Position numbers and translations under genes: made by a program. The notes under the pieces are model-generated. The model worked only from the letters and a program-made list of their open reading frames with translations. It did no database searches and was not told the origin of the DNA. A stretch of 64,000 nucleotides of DNA from contig DKFP01000006.1 of NCBI GenBank assembly GCA_002452405.1, forward strand, positions 11,372-75,371. Reading direction: 5' to 3'. This stretch comes from Deferribacteraceae bacterium UBA6793. Lineage in GTDB: Bacteria > Chrysiogenota > Deferribacteres > Deferribacterales > Geovibrionaceae. Below are positions 58,087 to 64,000 of this stretch, piece by piece. Numbering within the stretch: position 1 is the first letter of the stretch; each line of letters begins with the position of its first letter.

Positions 58087-59805
58087 TCAATCCTCCGGGT
58101 TCCTTTTGCGCATCATGCGTCCAGCCTGCTCAAATTTCTTTATAGCAAGCTCACGCGCCTTCGCCCCGCCATCTGAGATTTTTATCTCTTTAGACAGGGA
58201 ATCCATGACAGAGTTGGAAATCAGCTTTTCTCTGGCAGCTGCCGCCAGTCTGTAGATATCGGTGTCGGGCATTTTTATTACCGCTTCCGAAAGTTCGCTG
58301 CCCACGTCAGGTGAGCACAAAAGGACACTGATATTATCACCATCACGTAAAACATCAAGCACTTTCTTATATATATCAGCCAGAATTTTGTCGTTGAAAA
58401 ATTCCGGCAGAATATTTTCTGTCTGCATAAGGGCTACATCTTCCGGCAGTTTAAACAGAGTGGCAATAAACTCTCGCTCGTATATATATGTTGCGGCTCG
58501 TACAGCTTTTTTAACAGGATGCCTACCAACTATTTTTAAACTATTATTTGCGGCGGAAAGGTCAATATCCTTTTTAAGTATTTCTTTACCGACATTGAAT
58601 ATCTCAGCCAGTTTTTCCGCGTAATGCTCTTTTCTGTATGGACTTTTTACTTTTGTCAGCATCTGCTTCATCCGCTCAAGATTTCTTAAACGTACGTTCA
58701 TGTCCGCCGAGTTTTCCATAAGTGTCTCGGCTGTGAAGATGAAAAGATCTTTTCTGGTTTCAAGCAGCTTCTCAAACCCCTCCGCGCCCTCGCGGTCGAG
58801 GAAGGTGTCGGGGTCGTCCTCTCTGGGCAGAAAGATGACCATGGGAAAGCTATCCGCTGCGACAAAAACGTCGAGGCTTTTCAGTGCAGAGTTATATCCG
58901 GCGTCGTCACCGTCATAAAGCATATATATATCGTCGGTAAACCTTTTCAGCAGAGTCACATGTTCAGGTGTGAGCGCGGTACCCATAGTCGCCACACTGT
59001 TTCCAAATCCCTTGTCATAAAGACGCATCACATCGAAAAAGCCTTCGACTATAAGCACATGTCCCTTTTTGCGGATATGCTCCTTAGCCAGATCCAGATT
59101 AAAAAGCACCTTACGCTTTTTAAATATCTCCGTTTCGGGCGAGTTTATGTATTTGGGCATCTGCCCCGTTATGGTTCTGCCTGAAAAGGCGATAGTTCTG
59201 CCGGTCACTCCACGTACAGGGATCATCACCCTGTCAAAGAACATCAGACGCAGACCGTACGCCCCCTCTTTGAACAGACCGGAACCGAGCAGCACACTCT
59301 TGTCATACTTACGAACGTATTTTTCCGTATCGAACTTCTGAGGAAAATATCCAACCATGAACCTCTCAAGGAGGCTGTCGGAAAAATTCCTGCTTTTAAG
59401 ATAATTGAGAGCCTCTTTTCCAATACCCGAATAAAGATTCTTTCTGGCGTCAAGCACCAGTTCCTCATGGAGCGCGGCAATGTCCTTCGCAGTCTGACTG
59501 ACCTCCGCTCCTTCATATTCTATCACAACACCGTACCTGTCCGCCAGAAAACGCACGGATTCGGGGAACGGGAGGTTGTAATAGTTCATCACAAACGATA
59601 TCACGTTTCCGCCGGTCCCGCAGCCGAAGCAGTGGTAAAATCCCTTGTCGGGATGAACGTTGAACGAAGGGGTCTTCTCCGAGTGAAACGGACAAAGCCC
59701 TTTAAAGCTGTTCCCCATCTTTTTCAGGGGGACAACATCGTTAATTATCTCGTAAATATCGCTTGCTTCCAGTATTTCGTCAATTTTAGATGAAGGTATT
59801 TTCAT
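58087..59805 (-). CDS. dnaG: DNA primase
   Basis: A 572-aa primase that makes RNA primers for the replication fork. CHC2 zinc finger CPFHSEKTPSF...YHCFGCGTGGN (about 38-65), RNA polymerase domain with the EGFFDVMRLYDKG active-site strand, a Toprim core with MLYDGDDAGYNSALKSLDVF, and a helical C-terminal domain for helicase binding. The length is normal (570-620). It is the first gene of the operon with rpoD. The minus-strand ATG at 59805 has a TCATCTAAA-type leader and no strong ribosome site. Confidence 0.96.
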   Translation of the reverse strand: MKIPSSKIDEILEASDIYEIINDVVPLKKMGNSFKGLCPFHSEKTPSFNVHPDKGFYHCFGCGTGGNVISFVMNYYNLPFPESVRFLADRYGVVIEYEGAEVSQTAKDIAALHEELVLDARKNLYSGIGKEALNYLKSRNFSDSLLERFMVGYFPQKFDTEKYVRKYDKSVLLGSGLFKEGAYGLRLMFFDRVMIPVRGVTGRTIAFSGRTITGQMPKYINSPETEIFKKRKVLFNLDLAKEHIRKKGHVLIVEGFFDVMRLYDKGFGNSVATMGTALTPEHVTLLKRFTDDIYMLYDGDDAGYNSALKSLDVFVAADSFPMVIFLPREDDPDTFLDREGAEGFEKLLETRKDLFIFTAETLMENSADMNVRLRNLERMKQMLTKVKSPYRKEHYAEKLAEIFNVGKEILKKDIDLSAANNSLKIVGRHPVKKAVRAATYIYEREFIATLFKLPEDVALMQTENILPEFFNDKILADIYKKVLDVLRDGDNISVLLCSPDVGSELSEAVIKMPDTDIYRLAAAAREKLISNSVMDSLSKEIKISDGGAKARELAIKKFEQAGRMMRKRNPED

Positions 59806-59882
59806 GAGTTAAATAAGAGTAGCTCCATAGTGCATACTTATATTGTATAGACAAAGAATCAAATATCAAATATATTTTGCCC

Positions 59883-60824
59883 ATGCTGTCAATTAATAAT
59901 TTATCCGTAGAACTGAAAAGCCCGGACAACCCTTTTATAATCCTGCGGGACGTATCGTTCCGTCTGAAAAAAGGGGAGATTCTCGGAATAGCCGGAGAGT
60001 CCGGCAGCGGAAAGACCATTCTGGCAAAAACAATACTGAACCTCATCCGCAAACCTGTTGTAAAAACGGCAGGCAGCATATTCCTTGACGAAAAAGAACT
60101 TAAAGATGAAAAAGACTTCGCCGGCATAAGAGGCAACAGGGTCTCTATGATATTCCAGAACCCCACAGGTTCGCTGAACCCCGTGTTCACCGTGGGCGCG
60201 CAGATAACCGAGGCGATCCTTGCACATAATCCGAATATTAAGAAAAAAGAGGCGTGGGAAAGAGCCGTCTCCCTGCTTTCCGAGGTTGAGATACCACATC
60301 CGGCGGAACGTATGAACTCCTATCCGCACCAGCTTTCCGGAGGGATGAACCAGCGCGTTATGATTGCCATTGCGCTCTCCTGCGATCCGGAAGTTCTCAT
60401 AGCCGATGAACCCACTACGGCACTGGACGTCACCATCCAGCAACAGATAATTCTGCTGATAAAAAAACTGAACATCGAAAAGAAACTGTCGGTAATATTC
60501 ATCACCCATGATCTCGGACTGCTGACAAGGATTGCAGACGAAAGCTGCATCATGTATGCAGGCGAGATACTGGAGCGCCTCGGCGCGAAAGACCTTAAAG
60601 AAAACAGGATGAGGCACCCTTATACGCGTGCTCTGAAAGACTGTATCCCCGCCATAGGCGACAAACGGCAATACCTGAACACCATCAAAGGCACCATAAC
60701 CTTTAACGGCGCCTCATTCGACAATAAATGCGTATTCGCGGACAGATGCGAAAGAAAGACCGAAAGATGCGTCCGTGAAAAACCTGAGTTCAGAGACGGG
60801 TTCTCCTGCTTCAACCCTTTGTAG
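59883..60824 (+). CDS. OppD/DppD-like ABC transporter ATPase, without permease genes
   Basis: A 313-aa ATPase. Walker A GESGSGKT (about 38-45), signature LSGGMNQRV, Walker B VLIADEPTTALD and the C-terminal oligopeptide-transporter tail with Cys residues (CVFADRCERKTERC...FSCF, about 280-310) characteristic of the OppD/DppD subfamily. The family imports peptides or nickel. No substrate-binding, permease or second ATPase gene is adjacent, so the gene is alone here and may serve a permease encoded elsewhere. I use ATG 59883; a TTG two codons earlier is possible. A palindromic repeat follows. Confidence 0.85.
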   Translation: MLSINNLSVELKSPDNPFIILRDVSFRLKKGEILGIAGESGSGKTILAKTILNLIRKPVVKTAGSIFLDEKELKDEKDFAGIRGNRVSMIFQNPTGSLNPVFTVGAQITEAILAHNPNIKKKEAWERAVSLLSEVEIPHPAERMNSYPHQLSGGMNQRVMIAIALSCDPEVLIADEPTTALDVTIQQQIILLIKKLNIEKKLSVIFITHDLGLLTRIADESCIMYAGEILERLGAKDLKENRMRHPYTRALKDCIPAIGDKRQYLNTIKGTITFNGASFDNKCVFADRCERKTERCVREKPEFRDGFSCFNPL

Positions 60825-60862
60825 AGTATATATCATAATAGCTGATGCACTTCATTGAACAT

Positions 60863-60944
60863 GAGATCGCTTCGGGCATTATGCCCTCGCGAAGACAGGG
60901 CAAAGGTCACGTCTCTGCGAGGAATGGAATGACGAAGCAGTCTC
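60863..60944. repeat. Palindromic intergenic repeat, copy 4 (inverted orientation)
   Basis: About 82 bp from GAGATCGCTTCGGGC, through CTCGCGAAGACAGGG and GTCTCTGCGAGG, to GACGAAGCAGTCTC. It is in the same orientation as copy 3 and lies between the convergent ABC ATPase and MATE genes. Confidence 0.75.
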
Positions 60945-60979
60945 TCTTTTCTCTATATGATATTAACTAAGCGAAATTT

Positions 60980-62299
60980 CTAAACCTTTATACTCTTCCA
61001 CCTGCCGCTTCTGAACCGTATCAGAAGTATCACAGCACGCACCACCGATTCTATCATCGCCACAAGGTAAATCCATATTGAATTGGTCACATAAAAAGTG
61101 AGCAGCCATGCGGGCAGTATACGCAAACACCATAACGACACGGCGTTTATGGCAAACGTAACATTTGTGTCCCCTGCTCCGCGCAAACTGCCCGAAAGAA
61201 CGAAGCACATGGCAAGCGGCACCTGAGAAACGCCCATTATCCGCAGATACCATGCCGCATTCTCTATCGTCGCCTGATTATCGGTAAATATCCGCGCTAT
61301 CGCATAGGGAAAAACAGTCATAAGAAGTCCGAGAACACCCATTATTACCGAAGCTGATATGGTCGCCGCATAAGCGTCCTTCTCCGCCTCATCAGGCTTT
61401 CCCGCACCAAGCCCCTGCCCAACTAAAGCCATGCTGGCGAAGATAAACCCCACACCCGGCATGAACGCAAGCCCCTCAATGCGCAACCCTACCTGATAGC
61501 CAGCCAGCGCATCAACTCCGAACTTCGCCACCAGAGCCGACAGTACCAGATATGATGGATGCACAATTATCCTTTCAAGCCATGCCGGCACCGCAACCTT
61601 TATACCGCGCCGGAGCAGGCTCATATCGAACGAAGGGATTATTCTGATATCTCTGCTGAAAAAATAGCATACGAAATAGACAACTACCTGATAATAAATG
61701 ACGATCACCGTTGCGAGCGCGGCACCTTTTATACCCATAGCCGGAAACCCAAGATGACCGAATATCATCGCCCAGTCCAGAAAAACGTTAATAATGTTAC
61801 CGGAAATGCTTATATAAAGAGGAATTTTCGTTTTTCCCAGAGCGTTCAGCCCGCTGAACAGCACCCCCTGAATAAAAAGCGCCGGAAGTGCATATGAATA
61901 GGTGGAAATATATGTCGTACCTTCGTGCACAACATCTTTGCCGGTTCCGAGAATCTCGAACAGCACCGGTGCATTAAACATACAGAAAAACATGAGAGGC
62001 AAAGAGATTACGAATGAAAAAAGTATCATGACATAAACGGTCTGCCCTGCCTTATCCATCTCTTTCGAACCGTAAAAACGGGAAACAAGAACGTTTGTCC
62101 CCACATATACCAGCGACATAAAGGCATACAGAAGAGCGGTGTACTGCATACTGACACCGACGGAAGCCAGACTCACAGCCGATATGCGACCCACAAACAG
62201 CATATCGATCATCGTCTGCACCATGTTCATCAGATTATGAAATGCAGATGGCAGGGAGATTGCAAGCACCCTGCGGTACCTCTCGTTAATAACAATCAT
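60980..62299 (-). CDS. MATE-family multidrug/cation antiporter
   Basis: A 439-aa, 12-helix exporter using Na+ or H+. Two homologous halves are visible, with conserved starts (LPSAFHNLMNMVQTMIDMLFVGRISAVSLA about 14-43; VAPAWLERIIVHP-like segment about 220), GLGAGKPDEAEKDAYA, and FVLSGSLRGAGDTN near 370. The length is typical (430-470). It resembles the NorM/DinF group. The start at ATG 62299 has GAGGAA upstream. It is a single gene, convergent with the ABC ATPase. Confidence 0.9.
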   Translation of the reverse strand: MIVINERYRRVLAISLPSAFHNLMNMVQTMIDMLFVGRISAVSLASVGVSMQYTALLYAFMSLVYVGTNVLVSRFYGSKEMDKAGQTVYVMILFSFVISLPLMFFCMFNAPVLFEILGTGKDVVHEGTTYISTYSYALPALFIQGVLFSGLNALGKTKIPLYISISGNIINVFLDWAMIFGHLGFPAMGIKGAALATVIVIYYQVVVYFVCYFFSRDIRIIPSFDMSLLRRGIKVAVPAWLERIIVHPSYLVLSALVAKFGVDALAGYQVGLRIEGLAFMPGVGFIFASMALVGQGLGAGKPDEAEKDAYAATISASVIMGVLGLLMTVFPYAIARIFTDNQATIENAAWYLRIMGVSQVPLAMCFVLSGSLRGAGDTNVTFAINAVSLWCLRILPAWLLTFYVTNSIWIYLVAMIESVVRAVILLIRFRSGRWKSIKV

Positions 62300-62438
62300 A
62301 AATTCCTCATACGCCGTATCTTTTCATATACCGCGCTAAAATATACACTAATACACGCGAAAGTATATTGCAATAAATCTGTTTTGGTTTTACAATAGCT
62401 TTAAATAAAATAGCATTTCATTACATAGGATTAATGAC

Positions 62439-63125
62439 ATGATAGGTAAATTTTTTAATAAAAAAACTGCCGCAGAGAAAGCCAAAGACCCCATATCTAT
62501 CTATGTTAATAGACTGTGTGATAATTTCGCTAAAAATATAACACTGGATGAAAGCATCGACAACACAGTTTTCTCTGTGGTAGACACCGAAACAACCGGG
62601 CTCGACCTTGCAACCGCAAAAATAATCAACGTAGCTGCTGTAAAGGTGCAGAACTTTAAAATAATAGATTTCTATAACTCGTTCATAAATCCTGAAATTC
62701 CTATACCTACAGAATCTATCAAATGGCACAATATTACCGACGAAATGGTGGCGGACAAACCCACAGCCGGCGAGGTTCTGCCGGATTTCATAAATTTCGT
62801 CGGCAGCTCTATCATCGTCGGACACCACATCAATTTTGATATAAAGATGATAAATAAAGAACTTGAAGACTGCTACGGTTGCACAATCCACAACCAGTGG
62901 CTCGACACAATGTTCATCTATTCCAGAGCCATAAGAAAGAAAGAGGAGCATGTCAGTCTCGACCTTCTCCTTGAAAAATATAAAGTGGTATGCAACGGGC
63001 GACACACCGCTCTTGGCGACGCGCTCGCCACTGCCGAGGTCTTCACAAAAATGGTCAGTCAGGCGAAAACAGATTTCGAATCTCTCAGGCAGCTTATTGA
63101 AACCCAAAAAATGATTTCCGGATAA
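62439..63125 (+). CDS. DnaQ-like 3'-5' exonuclease
   Basis: A 228-aa DEDDh exonuclease of the DNA polymerase III epsilon type. Exo I VVDTETTGLDL (about 48-58), Exo II IVGHHINFDIKM (about 125-136) and Exo III RHTALGDALATAEV (about 188-201) keep all acidic residues and the catalytic His. An N-terminal stretch of about 45 residues precedes the domain. Whether it is the proofreading subunit or a separate exonuclease cannot be decided; the classical partners (polymerase alpha, RNase HI) are not adjacent. The ATG at 62439 is the best start. It is followed by the SspB-like gene. Confidence 0.85.
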   Translation: MIGKFFNKKTAAEKAKDPISIYVNRLCDNFAKNITLDESIDNTVFSVVDTETTGLDLATAKIINVAAVKVQNFKIIDFYNSFINPEIPIPTESIKWHNITDEMVADKPTAGEVLPDFINFVGSSIIVGHHINFDIKMINKELEDCYGCTIHNQWLDTMFIYSRAIRKKEEHVSLDLLLEKYKVVCNGRHTALGDALATAEVFTKMVSQAKTDFESLRQLIETQKMISG

Positions 63126-63184
63126 GTTTTATATTCTGCAACCTATCCGTTGACTGTCTGGATTAACTGCTGTATCCTAAACCT

Positions 63185-63613
63185 ATGAGTGATTTCAGAC
63201 TGAACGTCCTAAAGGAAATTCTTAACAGCTACGAAAAATTCTTTATCCACCTTATGCCGCACCCTAACCTTATAATAGGGTCCCGCGGACTCATGGGTGA
63301 GGAGAAAAAGAACGGTCTGGTGCTGGTTTTCAGTTCATATTCCTATGACAAACTGAGCATGGACGACGACAGTATCACCGTTAATATGAAATTTTCAGGC
63401 AGCTGGGAAAGCCTCTATATCCCTGTAGATGCTGTCAGCGCAGTATTCAACGACCCGGTTAAACCCGAATTTATGTTCAGTTTCAAACCGCAAAACAGAA
63501 AAAATGCGCCAAAACCTGTGGAAAAAGCGGAAGAAGAAGACGATTCTGACGACATTTCGGAAAACACCTCCACCTCTGCCAACAACGTGATCCAGTTCAA
63601 AAGAAAGAATTAA
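63185..63613 (+). CDS. SspB-like ClpXP adaptor
   Basis: A 142-aa protein. The SspB-type fold marks are present: PHPNLIIGSRG (about 27-37), LVLVFSSYSYDKLSMDD, VNMKFSGSWESLYIPVDAVSAVF (about 65-87), then a disordered acidic linker (EKAEEEDDSDDISEN) and a basic hydrophobic tail NNVIQFKRKN that resembles the ClpX-binding XB motif. SspB delivers ssrA-tagged proteins to ClpXP. The length matches alpha-proteobacterial SspB (about 150). The start at ATG 63185 is short of a clear ribosome site. The assignment rests on the fold pattern and tail, not on full identity. Confidence 0.7.
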   Translation: MSDFRLNVLKEILNSYEKFFIHLMPHPNLIIGSRGLMGEEKKNGLVLVFSSYSYDKLSMDDDSITVNMKFSGSWESLYIPVDAVSAVFNDPVKPEFMFSFKPQNRKNAPKPVEKAEEEDDSDDISENTSTSANNVIQFKRKN

Positions 63614-64000
63614 ACATCCGACATAATCTTGTCTTAGATTGAAATACGAGACTGCTTCACCCCTTAGGGGTTCGCAGAGACGTGATTTTTATTCCGTCTT
63701 CGCGAGGAGCGGCAGCGACGCGGCAATCTATCTTTCTCCTCCCTTTGATAAAGGGAGGCTGGAAGGGATTTACATTTCTTTTCGTCTTTGCGAGGAGCGG
63801 CAGCGACGCGGCGATCTCCTCCCTTCTGATAACAGACTGATCAATCCGCCTTATATCCCCGTCTCCTCTATCTCAGGACTGACACTCTTATACTGCGGCA
63901 TTACAATTTGCCTCGAAATTTTCTCCATCCATGGAAAAATTTCGTCAGCGCTACTCTCGGCAAAGCCTCCATGCGCTCACGTTACGTTCGATCAACCGAA
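63614..64000. other. 387-bp repeat-rich intergenic region at the window end
   Basis: No gene seen on either strand. It contains palindromic repeat copy 5 (63648-63729), a 9-bp hairpin CCTCCCTTT-gat-AAAGGGAGG (63738-63758), a half-repeat (63783-63818: CGTCTTTGCGAGGAGCGGC to GCGATCTCC), and then about 180 bp (63819-64000) of unassigned sequence. Confidence 0.7.
63648..63729. repeat. Palindromic intergenic repeat, copy 5
   Basis: About 82 bp: GAGACTGCTTC, TTCGCAGAGACG, GTCTTCGCGAGGAGCGGC, then GCGACGCGGCAATCT. Same orientation as copies 1 and 2. A truncated right half lies at 63783-63818. Confidence 0.75.

Noticed and set aside
57254..58255. Plus-strand open frame of 333 codons opposite rpoD and dnaG
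   Set aside because: It is antisense to two certain genes, and Phe/Leu/Val-rich as expected from the reverse strand of an acidic coding sequence.
62421..63107. Minus-strand open frame opposite the DnaQ-like gene
   Set aside because: Same span as the DnaQ-like gene, whose three Exo motifs are certain. The antisense frame has no motif.
6056..63818. The palindromic repeats as a CRISPR array
   Set aside because: Copies are dispersed, unequal, in both orientations and without regular spacers or cas genes.

Overview
This 64 kb window comes from a Gram-negative bacterial chromosome of middling G+C. It carries lipoproteins, a Tat-exported molybdoenzyme with its TorD-type chaperone, a ModE-type molybdate regulon, many c-di-GMP and two-component proteins, and a dnaG-rpoD pair. 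This suits an anaerobic respirer, and my low-confidence guess is Deferribacterota (a Geovibrio, Denitrovibrio or Seleniivibrio relative). Most genes are housekeeping genes in tight, often overlapping operons with many GTG and TTG starts.

Layout. 0-3.7 kb: the 3' part of clpB, a compact sigma-70 family factor and a hot-dog thioesterase. 3.7-6.1 kb: modA-modB-modD behind a promoter with two perfect 24-bp ModE-type operators, but without modC. 6.1-9.1 kb (minus strand): an ExeA-like ATPase, an SH3 lipoprotein and bioB. 9.3-10.9 kb: HU and asd. 11.0-11.6 kb: a short PrmA-like methyltransferase whose last codons lie inside tRNA-Arg(CCG). 11.7-12.3 kb: three tiny minus-strand genes, two of them zinc-ribbon proteins. 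12.5-19.2 kb: two paralogous patatin-like phospholipases flanking three unrecognised genes, one of 1044 aa. 19.2-22 kb: a methyltransferase and a membrane protein fused to a THEP1-type NTPase, again behind a canonical ModE operator. 22-27.2 kb: GGCT-like protein, MFS transporter, Na/Pi cotransporter and a PAS-LuxR regulator. 27.5-31 kb: TorD-like chaperone, molybdopterin oxidoreductase and a four-cluster ferredoxin, with no membrane anchor. 31-42 kb: a hybrid histidine kinase with degenerate modules, tandem EAL proteins, cardiolipin synthase, YhcC-like radical SAM protein and a PAS-GGDEF-EAL protein. 42-50.3 kb: a dense housekeeping operon (Trm112, NnrDE, TsaE, two small proteins, ValS, NadC, a thioredoxin-fold protein without CxxC, TrxB, RsmI). 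50.3-56 kb (minus): PH-like membrane protein, large TPR lipoprotein, RNase HI, zinc-ribbon coiled-coil protein, Nif3-like protein. 56-59.8 kb: tRNA(CAT), rpoD, dnaG. 59.9-63.6 kb: a lone OppD-like ATPase, MATE exporter, DnaQ-like exonuclease and an SspB-like adaptor. An approximately 80-bp palindromic repeat occurs in at least five intergenic gaps.

Two regions deserve most attention. First, a molybdate regulon can be read directly from DNA: the same CGTTAT-N12-ATAACG operator controls modABD and, 16 kb away, an uncharacterised membrane/NTPase fusion, while modC is absent nearby and a molybdoenzyme sits in the same window. Second, the patatin cassette at 12.5-19.2 kb combines two lipases with a large beta-rich and amphipathic protein of unknown type; it looks like a functional module that I cannot match to a named system.
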